From Meghimatium bilineatum (lineage: Eukaryota; Mollusca; Gastropoda; Stylommatophora; Philomycidae): a DNA stretch of 64,000 bases. Position 1 is the stretch's first letter. Each line of letters starts with the position of its first letter. The translations under genes were made by a program, and so were the position numbers. Location of the stretch: the NCBI GenBank assembly GCA_034231615.1, contig CM067306.1, positions 42,208,761-42,272,760 of the forward strand, written 5' to 3'. This document shows, one piece after another, positions 44,104 through 54,694 of this stretch. The notes under the pieces are model-generated. The model saw only the letters and a list, made by a program, of their open reading frames with translations. It was not told where the DNA came from and made no database searches.

Positions 44104-44279
44104 CCAGGTCTTCTGAGGAAGGTAATGTTGGCGGCAGCATCATCTCTGCATTCTGTTTGCCAACAAAATATGTAATGATGTCTAGCACCGTATTAGTCAA
44201 TAATGTAGTTCTCACATCACCACCCCCCTTCCACACACACACACACACCCAGTAGTCCTATGTATTCTAAATGTATACC

Positions 44280-44855
44280 ACAACACACACACTCTCTCTT
44301 GTAGTCAATCAAGCAAGTGTCATGCCGAATGGCGTAGGCTATCATGTTTCTCCACGACTCTCTGTCTCTTGTGTTGTCAATAAGCTCGGTTGGTGAGCTT
44401 CTACCGTGCCACAATACTAGTCCATCTATCAAATTTTCTCTTTGTCGTCCCCTATCTCTTCTCCCCTTGATCTTTCCAGAGGTTATTAAGTGTTCTTCTT
44501 CCTCTTCTTCTGCGTTCGTTCTCAAACTCCTGCAGATTAGCAAGATGTAGTCCGGAGAACGGAATGCGTTGTGTCATGGTTTACAGCACTGCTGCGATAT
44601 CTGCGCCTTTCGGCCGGACACATCCGACTTCGGCATGGCTTTGGGTCACTGACCCTATATGGGATAGCCAACGCATCCCATAACCTCCTTAGTCGCCTTT
44701 TACGACATGCGTGGAAGGTAAACAGTGTTACTATTCTTTGGGCCCCGGCAACACACGGGCGATTAAGTGTTCATGCTGTGTTCTTCTCAGCACATGCCCT
44801 AGAAACCTTGACTGTCTTGCCCTAATCTCTTGTAGTAGCCCTATATATTCTAGAT
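44280..44855 (-). pseudogene. LINE ORF2 C-terminus, inverted copy
   Basis: Same coding order as the left arm (LEYIGLLQEI, SRFLGHVLRRTQHEHLI, then GKIKGRRDRGRQRENLIDGL after the SINE), with R/N, L/S and T/A differences. The end AYAIRHD runs on without the stop seen in the left arm. Confidence 0.8.
44496..44761 (-). mobile_element. SINE-like family A, inverted-copy partner
   Basis: Same SINE as 43230-43507 in the opposite orientation, between two ATTAAGTGTTC duplications (44485-44495 and 44762-44772). Shared site and target duplication mean it was present before the duplication. Confidence 0.85.
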
Positions 44856-45057
44856 TTATGTGAGATAAGCTCAATCCAGCCCGACGAACCAAAAATAATG
44901 CCCACGTTTGGGACAGATCAACCATGAACAGTTGGTGACCTACAGATATTTTCAATTGATCTGGAATTCGAACGTTGGACAACCCGACTAGGAAGCTAGT
45001 GAATTATCAGTAAGATCGCGCAGTTCACAAAACAAAAGTATGTTCACTTTATGCTCA

Positions 45058-45241
45058 CTACCGTCAACTTCTGTATATTTACAGTACTTTCAACTGCGGT
45101 GTGTTTACAGTACTTTCAACTGCGGTGTGTTTACGGTACTTTCAACTGCGGTGTGTTAACAGTACTTTCAACTGCGGTGTGTTTACAGTACTTTCAACTG
45201 CGGTGTGTTTACAGTACTTTCAACTTAAATATGTTTACAGG
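45058..45241. repeat. 26-bp minisatellite, left part
   Basis: Seven copies of TTTCAACTGCGGTGTGTTTA plus CAGTAC. The array resumes at about 45521-45600 after a SINE insertion. Confidence 0.92.
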
Positions 45242-45520
45242 CCAGTGTGTTTCCGAGGCCCGAGAGGGGAGCAAATAATAGCAACACTGGTTACCTTCCA
45301 TGCGTGTCATGTCGTAAGAGGCGACTAAGAAGGTTATGGGATGGAGTTGGCTGTCCCATCCCATATAGGGTCAGTGACCCAAAGCCATGCTTAAGTAGGG
45401 TGTGTCAGGCCGAAAGGCGCAGATATCCCAGCAATGCTGTAAACCATGACACACCGTATTCCGTTCTCCGGACTACATCCTGCTAATCTGCAGGAGTTTG
45501 AGAATGAACGAAGAAGAATG
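45242..45520 (+). mobile_element. SINE-like family A inserted in a minisatellite
   Basis: Near full-length copy: GCCAGTGTGTTTCCGAGG head, AGGCGACTAAGAAGG, CCCATATAGGGTCAGTGACC, CACACCGTATTCCG, and TTTGAGAATGAACGAAGAAG tail. Confidence 0.85.
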
Positions 45521-45597
45521 ATGTGTTTACCGTACTTTCAACTTATATATGTTTACAGTAATTTCAACTTCGGTGTATTTACATTGCTATTAACATT
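45521..45597. repeat. 26-bp minisatellite, right part
   Basis: Three diverged units (GTGTTTACCGTACTTTCAAC and variants), continuing the array left of the SINE. Confidence 0.75.
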
Positions 45598-45835
45598 TTT
45601 ATGATTACATTACTAACAACTTCTGTATGATTACATTACTAACAACTTCTGTATGATTACATTACTAACAACTTCTGTATGATTACATTACTAACAACTT
45701 CTGTATGATTACATTACTAACAACTTCTGTATGATTACATTACTAACAACTTCTGTATGATTACATTACTAACAACTTCTGTATGATTACATTACTATCA
45801 ACTTCTGTATGATTACATTACTATCAACTTCTGCA
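45598..45835. repeat. 26-bp minisatellite of different sequence
   Basis: Nine copies of TTCTGTATGATTACATTACT plus AACAAC. It has the same period as the neighbouring array and shares CAACTTC-like strings, so it may be a derived form. Confidence 0.92.
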
Positions 45836-46077
45836 TCTCCCAAGTTGCAATATACAATCAAGATGCCGTTTCCAAACAATTCCGTCTACTACAGTTCTTT
45901 AAACTATTCTCTTTTCCGGTAAGGCCCGTGTGGCAACCGGGACCAGAACTTCTAGTTCTGGGTGCAAAGAATAAGGTATCGCTCTCCTTTCCAGGGATAT
46001 CGTAGGAGGCGGACACATTCATTGTATTTGTAATTGTCTGAAAGAAGCTGATCAATGAGACACATTCCTTGTATTTG

Positions 46078-46630
46078 TACAGCCCCAAGAACTGTTTATT
46101 AGCCGCGAGAACTGTTTGTTAATCCCAAGAAACGGAACTGTTTATTAGCCGTGAAAACTGTTTGTTAGCCCCAAACAGTGTTTGTTAGCCTTGAGAACCA
46201 GTTAGCCCTGACAACTGTTTGTTAATCCCACGAACTATTTGTTAGTCTTGAATACTGTTTGCTAGACGCAATAAATATTTTTAGCCCTAATAACTGTTTT
46301 AGTCTTCAGAACTGTTTGTTATCCAAAAGAACTGTTTGTTAGCCCCAAGAACTGTTTGTTATCCCAGAGAACTTTTTGTTATCCCAGAGAACTGTTTGTT
46401 ATCCCAGAGAACTGTTTGTTATCCCCAAGAACTGTTTGTTATTCCAGAGAACTGTTTGTTATCCTAGAGAACTGTTTGTTATCCCCAAGAACTGTTTGTT
46501 ATCCAAGAGAACTGTTTGTTAGCCCCAAGAACTGTTTGTTAGCCCCAAGAGAACTGTTAGCCCCAAGAACTGTTTGTTAGCCACAAGAACTGTTTGGTAG
46601 TCTTGAGAACCAGTTAGCCTCATTAACTAT
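46078..46630. repeat. 20-21-bp minisatellite
   Basis: About 25 imperfect copies of AAGAACTGTTTGTTAGCCCC. The central part (46330-46520) is more regular, with ATCCCAGAG variants. Diverged units reach to about 46890. Confidence 0.9.
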
Positions 46631-46654
46631 TTGCTGATAACTAATTTTTGTGTG

Positions 46655-46800
46655 CCATTCTCATGTGTTCGTTCTCAAATTCCCGCAGATTAGCAAGGTG
46701 TAGTCCGGAGAACGGAATGCGTTCATCATGGTCTACAACTTTCGTGCAATATCTGCACCTTTCGGCCTGATACATCGGACTTCAGCATGTTTTTTTTTGT
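46655..46800 (-). mobile_element. SINE-like family A, tail half
   Basis: GTTCTCAAATTCCCGCAGAT, AGGTGTAGTCCGGAGAACGG, CACCTTTCGGCCTGATACAT and CTTCAGCATG. The head half is absent. It lies inside the decayed end of the 21-bp array. Confidence 0.75.
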
Positions 46801-46899
46801 CCTGACAACCGATATTAGCCACTATACTAACTTTTTTGTTAGTCGAACAAACTGTTTTTAGCCCAACAAATTGTTAGCCATGAGAAGTTTTTGTTACCA

Positions 46900-47629
46900 T
46901 AGTCCTTCCTAAAAATATCCGAGGAAAACTCTGAAAATAAGACCTTGTGGGTTTAAAAAAACACTGTTATTTAGTTAATGAGGAAAACGCTCTAAAACGC
47001 ATATATATATATCATGAATGTGTTATTCCATGTAGCAGACTGCAATTTATCGTTTCTCTCCTTTTATCTGTGCATATATCTCATTTTTTAGGAAACTGCC
47101 ATGACATAAGATCCACCGTCGCCATGTTTGATTATGACACTTGTGAACTGTGTGACGTGACGGTTGTCGTTCATGATAGAGCAATGACATTTTCCGACAC
47201 ATATTTACCTTTACTCGTTATATTTCTTTCCTGTTATTGTCTTTTATTGTGTGACCCCCCTCCCGCCGTATCTTGTTTCTATATTCACTCACTCGTTCCT
47301 CGTCCTGTAACCTCTCATTTCAAGAGTTGCAGGTTACTGGTGAAACATATTTACCTTGTTCAGGAGTAAATAATGTTTCACAAGTTCCAGCTCTTATCGT
47401 TTGGCTAATTGAATATCTGGTTGTATCTGTCTGCCAGCGTACTTGCTTGCATATCTGTCTGTCTGCCTGTCTGTTTGTCTGGCTGTCCATGACCTTCTAT
47501 AATTATAGTTCGAACAAGGTCAAGAAAAAGGTCAATTCCGGGTTACGATAGGAGTCTCACAATTTGAATGTTTTCAAAAGACTAATATAGACATACTATA
47601 TTTACGTTGTGATCGTTTTAATATGTAAA
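46900..47629. other. no gene recognised
   Basis: A 140-codon plus frame (46947-47369) contains LCDVTVVVHDRAM, which recalls the start of a BTB domain, but nothing further supports it. A TGTCTGTCTGCC-type repeat lies near 47425-47490. Confidence 0.4.
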
Positions 47630-48500
47630 AAGTATTGTTTTCTAGGGATATCAATTCAAATAGCACACTGTTGTCGCGATTTCCGTGTAACACAATGAAA
47701 TTATTGAAATTAATGGATGCCGTGAGTCACATCTCCCTACACAAACGACATCAAGCACACTTAAATTATAATTTTGATAACTAATTTATTTTTTTCATTT
47801 ATAACTGATCCTAACCCTTACCCCCATCACTAATGTAAATATACTAATACGAAATTAATGTGCATTTTCAATGAATATACCGTAATACAAATTATACTAA
47901 TCACGCTGCAAAAGGTTAGGACATACATCGAAAGTAGAACAAAGGTCACAGTGGAGAATCAAACTAGGATTTCACCTAGAGATATATGAATGTGCACCAG
48001 TAAATTGGGACATATTTAAACTTTGGTGTTTACTAATATATCGTACAATGTCAAGAACTTAACTAGGTAAAACTACGGATTAACTCTTCAAAGTGCTATA
48101 AATAGCAGACTGTTACATTTTTACTAGTTGACGTCACGGATTTCCGTGTAACATCAATGAAATTAATGGCTGCCGTGACGTCACATCCCGACAATCACTT
48201 GAGTGCAAATCTAGACACAGACGAACTTATGCATAATCTGTTTCTTTTCAATGTACATACTTTTTAAAAAATTTCCACTGATTTGTACTGAGCGCTCAGT
48301 ATTTCTGCGCGCTATACACGGAGCGAGGTGCGCACACACATTTGAAATATTATTTCTAATCCTAACCGTACTCTAAGTAATTAACCATAAGCTTGCAAAT
48401 CACACAACAAAGGTCAGGGTAATACCTCGAAACTAGAGCAAAGGTCACAGTGAAGAGTTGATCCGTAGTTGACAACCAAGGAATATTTAGAATTTCCACT
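47630..48500. repeat. diverged direct duplication, about 0.45-0.5 kb
   Basis: Two ordered matches link the halves. ATTTCCGTGTAACA plus ATTAATGG(A/C)TGCCGTGA occur at about 47680 and 48128. AGAxCAAAGGTCACAGTG occurs at about 47938 and 48435. No protein coding is seen. Confidence 0.65.
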
Positions 48501-49095
48501 AGATTCCAAATTGAGGGAAAGGTAGTAATATGTATTCCACGAAATGGTCACCTACCGGTACTTGTCACATAATCACAGATGAAATGTGTAAAAAAAAATC
48601 CCTATCTTGTTATATGGGTTTGTCTTGTATAATAACCTACAACTTATGAGTTATGCTGATCCTCAACGAATGAATTCTGAACGCCGATAACTTACTCATC
48701 TTTGTTTCCAGAATTACATTCCTACCTTTCACTTCTTGTAAAACAATCTCGTAAAGATACAAAAAAACGTGTTTCAGAAACCACGTGTAAGTAGATAATT
48801 TGACATCTGAATGCTTGTTATTGCTATCACACTATACCGCTCTTTTGTGTGGTGGACGTGTAAAAGATACTTCAGCTCTCGTTAATCATCCTATTAACAT
48901 TTGTGATATATTCTGCTATGCACGGACTCAATCACGAGAATGTGAAGCCAAATTGAAGCTGCTTATAAATATTCAGTACTATGATTGCAGTGCAACCACC
49001 TTTCCGCCAATTAATGCCAACCTGTGGGATTATTTCCTTGCTCATGTTTATCAGCGTATGTTTATCATTTATTAATTTAAATATAATTATATTTT
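48501..49095. other. no gene recognised
   Basis: A 91-codon plus frame at 48800-49075 has no domain. Nothing else was recognised. Confidence 0.4.
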
Positions 49096-49148
49096 GGGTT
49101 AGGGTATGGATTAACTATGTAAAACATAACTAACCATAACCCTAACCC
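49096..49148. repeat. foldback with TTAGGG/CCCTAA ends
   Basis: GGGTTAGGGTATGG at the left and CCATAACCCTAACCC at the right form an imperfect hairpin with a TAAAA loop. Only one telomere-like unit lies per arm. Confidence 0.7.
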
Positions 49149-49627
49149 GAGAAAATGAATATCTCAATTAATTATGATTATTTATTGATATAGTATTTAG
49201 ATAAATTAACCACAAAATACGTATGTAGGCACTAATGGAAAATGAGAACGAAAACGAAGGTTGGACTGCGATAACAGTACCAATTGTTACATACGGTTTC
49301 TGTGAAATATTGTGTTAATGTGTGTGTGCGTGCGTGCGTGCGCAGGTCAAAGGCAAAGATTATTTCAAAAGCTGCTTCTTATCTGATTGTCTTTTCTAAA
49401 ATAATTACACAGAGATCAAAGAATGAAATTTGTTGTACTCAGTTCATTCTGCAAAAGAAAATTAGTTAAATTTGCACATTAAATCATTACAATTATTTCC
49501 ATTCTCTGTTTGCTGTAGTGTCCATAATGGTGAATAACTATATTTAATTTGCAAATATATATAATTCTATCTATCTATTGTCATTTCTAGCTTTTGCTGT
49601 GATGCGTCGCAGGATTTAACGGTGGTT
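49149..49627. other. no gene recognised
   Basis: AT-rich sequence with a TG/CG microsatellite near 49320-49345. No gene is supported. Confidence 0.4.
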
Positions 49628-49632
49628 GGCTA

Positions 49633-49706
<74 letters not shown>

Positions 49707-49707
49707 A

Positions 49708-49778
<71 letters not shown>

Positions 49779-49800
49779 TATAATATATATATATATATTC
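49628..49800. repeat. (TA)n microsatellite
   Basis: About 170 bp of nearly pure TA dinucleotide, with a few phase shifts (ATTATA, ATAATA). Confidence 0.97.
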
Positions 49801-50164
49801 GATATACTATATATAATTAATCATTTAATATGCAAATAGATTATATATAATTAACCAGATTTTTATCTGCAAATAAGGTGGATTAAAAGAGCTACGTAAA
49901 AGAGGTCTGAGATGTCACAATATTAATTGCATATTAAGAGATTAATAAACTATTATATTATAACTAATATATTTTAACTATTTGCCTATAGTGAAATACT
50001 TCTAAAATTCTGATTATGTCCACTATTTACTTTAAATCAAGTAGTTCTCTTCTACATTGTTAGGCACTGGTCGGCATTTTACTAAAAATGACAGTGGATA
50101 AGACTAACCTGGAAGGGCTAGCAGCCGTTACTCAATGCGCACAGCTTCCATAGTTTTCCATACT
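49801..50164. other. no gene recognised
   Basis: AT-rich unique sequence between two repeat arrays. Confidence 0.4.
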
Positions 50165-50445
50165 TAGGTATTTATAACCTCTCCTACATAGCTGTTTCTT
50201 GTTGTTCCCTAAACCTCTCCTGCATAGCTGCATCGTTAATCCCTAAACTCTCTCTGCATAGCTGCATCGTTAATCCCTTAAACCTCTCCTGCATAGCTGC
50301 ATCGTTAATCCTAAACCTCTCCTGCATAGCTGTATCGTTAATCCCTAAACCCTCTCCTGCATAGCTGTATCGTTAATCCCTAAACCTCTCCGTCATAGCT
50401 GTATCGTTAATCCCTAAACCTCTCCTGCATAGCTGTATCTTGTTG
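50165..50445. repeat. about 34-bp minisatellite
   Basis: Seven to eight copies of CCTAAACCTCTCCTGCATAG plus CTGTATCGTTAAT, with small indels in the C/T runs. Confidence 0.9.
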
Positions 50446-50679
50446 TTCGCCCATCACAAGTGATGATGATCATTTGTTGCACCCACTTTTGAAATTCAGT
50501 TAAGAGGTATGTTCTTGATGAGTTCGTAGATGGCTAATAAGCCTATTCTAGCCGCAGTTAGAATGTCCTTGGGCAGTTGGGACATGAAATGAACACTGTA
50601 GACGGGTTTTATTCTACCCATGACTTTCTAGTTACTCTCAGCGTGTTGTGCTGCATTTCACATCATTTCACAGGATGAT

Positions 50680-50990
50680 GCACATTTTTTAAACTGTAGA
50701 GCACCACGTAGATCTATTTTGGGCAAGTTCTTCCCATGTATCTTGGTCTATTTCAAAGGCCTTCAGTGAGATCTTTAACGAGTCCTTGTAGCGCTTCTCT
50801 TGGCCACCTTGAGAACGTATGCCCATCTGCAATTTACCATAGAGAAGTATCTTTGACAGTCGATGATCTGGTATACGTACCACATCGCCTGCCCAACGAA
50901 TCTGTGTCTGCATCACAATAGTGTCAATGCTAGGATACCAGATCTGTTAGATAATGGTATCAAGAATCTTGCATTGCCATCTGATGTTCA
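50680..50990 (-). pseudogene. LINE ORF2 C-terminal fragment
   Basis: The minus strand encodes QIRWAGDVVRIPDHRLSKIL, then a RSQGGQEKRYKD motif and SWEELA-like WEELAQNRSTW. This pattern (RWAGHV-x-R-x-x-D..R, GGQ-x-KRYKD) is characteristic of one widespread LINE C-terminus. It is a different subfamily from the LINE at 43.2 kb. Confidence 0.78.
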
Positions 50991-51149
50991 TAACTTTTCT
51001 AAGATAGAGTTGTATCTGTAATTCTTATTAAATGCACCTGTGACATCTGATGAGGTTACACCACTTTCAACTGCGGGCATTAATTCAATTTGGTTATATC
51101 AGAGCATATAGCCATACACAAAATAGTGAAGATTGTAGTTATGGTTATT

Positions 51150-51611
51150 CTATAACCACGATCTCCGGGGATAGTCATATTTGACATAGGTAACGCAGTC
51201 TATCCCAGCGGTGTGCTCATCAAAGGTGGACATTGGTCAGCTTTCACTATGCTATTATTCAAAGAGCACCGCAACATTCCACCACTAATAAAAATCGCCA
51301 CTGAGGAGAACTTCACATGTGTATCCCGCAACGTCATCTATGCCATTATATGCAAGCGATGCGCCATGGCATATTTAGGTGAAACTGGAACTGGAAGGAG
51401 GCTCGCAGATAGCTTCTGTGAACATCTGTATAGCATAAAAAACCATTTGAGTTATTCTTTAGACGTCCACTTCATTGACACGGGCCATCGTTGCGCCCAG
51501 GACATTCATGTTACGGCCATTAAGTCCCGCTTCTCTGACCCGACCAGTCTTGCGCTTGAGAACCGCTACATTTACCAATATGGCACTCTTAAACCCGACG
51601 GCATCAATTAG
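51150..51611 (+). pseudogene. Penelope-like element endonuclease (GIY-YIG) fragment
   Basis: The plus frame 51213-51611, open further upstream without a clear ATG, contains CVSRNVIYAIICKRCAMAYL and GETGTGRRL, then CEHLYSIKNH, HFIDTGH and LALENRYIYQYGTLKPDGIN. This is the GIY-YIG fold with an IYxIxCxxC zinc-type motif. It has the Arg, the conserved Glu before the terminal aromatic residues and the P-x-GIN ending seen in Penelope-like endonucleases. The reverse transcriptase upstream is missing. The domain itself has no internal stop. Confidence 0.8.
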
Positions 51612-51819
51612 CGCATGTCTCATGTATGGTTCTAGTTGTTCCCTAGTTTCTGTTTGTTTCGTGTCACATGTAAGTAGTCATTTTTGTATATTTCTTGTCC
51701 GGTGTCATTTCACCTTTTCCGGTCAATCTACATTACACATGCCGAATTTGAACCAGGTCAGCTCAGATAGCACCCACTTGTCTCGCAGCTTGAGTCAGCC
51801 CATTCTCCGTCTTCGATCA

Positions 51820-52070
51820 GTCATCATCCCTAAAAATGATGCGATTTTAGTCAAGTCTTTCAACGTGTATATTGTCAAGTTACCATGCATATGGTCCTGT
51901 CGATCGACACAAACAACACAAACTACACAGGTATGTCATTTTTGAGAACCATAAACATCTAACATTAGTAATGTGACAGAAGACTCCAGCACCACAATGA
52001 CCAGAGTTGCGAGGCGATTGGGTGTCATTTTAGCAGATCTGTTCAAATCCCGTTTGTTGCATTACGATTT
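51820..52070 (+). mobile_element. composite repeat with tRNA-like end
   Basis: CATCCCTAAAAATGATGCGA, TTTTAGTCAAGTCTTTCAACG, GTCGATCGACACAAACAAC, then GCGAGGCGATTGGGTGTCA and GTTCAAATCCCGTTTG. Same block order as 40810-40990. Confidence 0.6.
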
Positions 52071-52104
52071 TCTTTACAAAGTGGATATTTTTGGAGATCT
52101 TTAA

Positions 52105-52378
52105 AGATTATAGCTTGAAGCTACGTACATTGAGTGTTATTATCAGCGAGATCTCGCTTGAAGGATCTGTAGCTTGAAGCTACGTACATTGACTGTTATT
52201 ATTAGCGAGATCTCGCTTGAAGGATCTGTAGCTTGAAGCTACGTACATTGAGTGTTATTATCAGCGAGATCTCGCTTGAAGTATCTGTAGCTTGAAGCTA
52301 CGTACATTGACTTAGTATAAGCGAGATCTCGCTTGAAGGATCTGTAGCTTGAAGCTACGTACATTGACTGTTACTCTA
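52105..52378. repeat. 59-bp minisatellite with two palindromes per unit
   Basis: About 4.6 copies. Each has GCGAGATCTCGC (a perfect 12-bp palindrome) and GTAGCTTGAAGCTAC (7-bp arms around G), linked by TTGAAGGATCT and GTACATTGAGTGTTATTA. One unit is short. Confidence 0.92.
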
Positions 52379-52879
52379 GGATGGTGACATTCTCTTCGTA
52401 TGACGTAACCCGATTACAATAACGTCAATCCTCTTGGACTGTTCAATGTTTTCAAAATAACATGTTATAGCTGATTCATATCTCAGCTTGTCTTTAGTGA
52501 CAAGGAAATAAAACATAAAATTGTCTTCACTGTGAAGAAATCAACAATAAAATATCAACAAAGTTGCATAGAATTCCTGAAAAGCTCCACCCAACATTCC
52601 GTAACTGCAGTCACGCTAGCTAGCTATAGCTCAGGTTAAACTTTAGTTTTAGTACATATTGTTTGATGTATGCCCTCACCCCAACCTTGAATACTAAACG
52701 CAGAAGTCTAAGCTTAGATTTAATACCCGTATTGATACATCCGGACAAATGTTACGTTTGAAAAAAGCCCCCAAAACAACCGTTTTCTTTTCACAGAGTT
52801 TAATTTTGTAGCACAAATCAAGTCATTACTAAACATGTGTGGGGAACTAACTGGTAAAAACATCATATTGTAGCTTATA

Positions 52880-53000
52880 AGTCTTCTTCTGCGTTCGTTC
52901 GCAAACACCTGCGGGTTCACAGGATGTAGTCCAGAGAACGGAATGCGTTATATTTCTTATCTGCGATTTAAACTCTCTTCGGCTTAAAACATCCGACAGC
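52880..53000 (-). mobile_element. SINE-like family A, tail part
   Basis: TCTTCTGCGTTCGTTCGCAA, ACACCTGCGGG, CAGGATGTAGTCCAGAGAAC and GGAATGCGTTAT. The remainder is decayed. Confidence 0.65.
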
Positions 53001-53114
53001 AGCAATTCTTCTACGTTACTTTGCCCTGACCCTCTGTTGGAACTATCTTCTTTTGCGCTCAATTAGATTGCACACGGTGCATCCAGTCTGATAATGATCA
53101 TGTATATAGAGCTG

Positions 53115-53240
53115 TATTTATATACTTAGTCACATGTCAAAAATTGCCAAGGCGACTCCAAGTATATAGTGACCAACGAAAATCACGACAAAATAAAAAA
53201 CGTAACGAATAAAGTTCTACTTAATTCTGTACAGGTGCCT
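53115..53240. mobile_element. foldback/MITE-like element
   Basis: TTTATATACTTAGTCAC, AAGGCGACTCCAAGTATATA, GTGACCAACGAAAATCACGA and AACGTAACGAATAAAG. Member of the 7078/11155 family. Confidence 0.65.
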
Positions 53241-54349
53241 TATAAATACTGTCAAATGGGTCACAGAACAGCTGTCACCATCTGTAAATCCATTCTCATG
53301 TGTGATGATGTTATTGTAAAGGACAGTTCAGAAAGCAATGGCAAACTACTGAACAACATTACCTTTTTCCGTGGATGATATATTTATCCCGGACCCCATT
53401 TCCGTGCTTTTTGGTTTGCCCATGGCACTCTGGCGATTTGATATATCTGTAGGACGACTAGTTAGTAATGAGAGGCAGCTGTTTCTATGCGAGAGAACTA
53501 AGAACTTTGACATGAAATAGCAATTGTAGCCAGTTTGAGGTCAGAAGATAAACTAAGCAACCCTAACAAGAATTGCGCGTTCAAATTATACTCACTGACT
53601 GTGGCGTGCGAAAATTACAATTGTGGTATTAGACTAGTCCCCAATCATTTTAGTGCTTTTGTTAAACTATTCTGAATTTAATTTCTACGGAACATAAAAG
53701 CATACATATCTGTTTTAATATATCAATAAGCAACAGTATTTACTGTTTATCTGTGCAACAAAGCTTTAATTGTGGTTACTAACGATATTGCATCGACGGT
53801 GCTCAAGATATTTCGGCAATCCCTTAAAGGCCAGTCAGTGTGGATCTGGTCACTTAATGCAGCAGACGACATAAATTGATACTGGACATGTAGTGATTGG
53901 TGAATATAATTTTCATTAAACTCTTTTATGGTGCAGTGCTGTGATTATTAAACTTTATGTAATCGTTCCCGTTAATGTATTTTTTTATTGTGCAAGTTAA
54001 AGTGTTATATTGACAATATAATTTGGTTGTGTTTCAAAATAAGTAATATGGAATGGGAGCAGGCAGCGCAAACCTGTGTCCTCCTCCATCACCCCCCCCC
54101 CCCCCAAGTTATGCATTGATATGTGACATATTTAGATTTCATCAACATTGTGTATACATACGATTTCAGATTTAGATTTCATCAACATTGTGTATGCTCA
54201 CATATTTAGATTGCACCAGTAGCCCACTCCGACTGTGTTACTTTCTCACAATGATATAATACTGGATTCGTTATGTCATAAGAACGGTTGTGAATAAATA
54301 TTGCCGTCTTCAGTTAAGTAACTCATGTCTATTATGAGTTTTCATATAC
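53241..54349. other. no gene recognised
   Basis: Unique AT-rich sequence with a C run near 54095 and a short direct repeat (ATATTTAGATTTCATCAACATTG-like, at about 54129 and 54170). No gene is supported. Confidence 0.4.
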
Positions 54350-54690
54350 GTTTTGTAAAACTATGCTGGTTAAAACACATCAAACTGATTATAATACATC
54401 AAATAGGTTAATGGTTATAACATATCAAACTGGTTATAACGTCAAACTCGTTATAACATGTCAAACTGGATATAAAATGTCAAACTGATTATAAATATCA
54501 AACTGGTTATAAAATAAAACTAGTAAGAATTCTCAAACTGGTTATAACATATCACACTGGTTATAACATAAAATTGGTTGTAACATCAAACTGGTTATAA
54601 CATATAAAACTGGTTAAAACACATCAAACATAACTATCTAGGAATAATTTTTGAGATATACTAGCTATAACATATCAAACTAGTTATAAT
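54350..54690. repeat. about 20-bp degenerate minisatellite
   Basis: Many imperfect copies of AACTGGTTATAACATATCAA. Similar sequence (AACATAAC, TTTGAGATATACTAATT) resumes at 56190-56260, so the LINE between interrupts the array. Confidence 0.8.
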
Positions 54691-54694
54691 GTTC

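Larger units (their letters stand above)
44104..44862 (-). repeat. right arm of a large inverted duplication
   Basis: About 760 bp, reverse complement of 43129-43899 with scattered substitutions. It includes the same LINE tail and the same SINE at the same position (44496-44761). Confidence 0.88.

Noticed and set aside
46947-47369. BTB/POZ-like LCDVTVVV motif in a 140-codon frame
   Set aside because: Only about ten residues resemble the start of a BTB domain. The rest is not compatible and no splice signals frame an exon.
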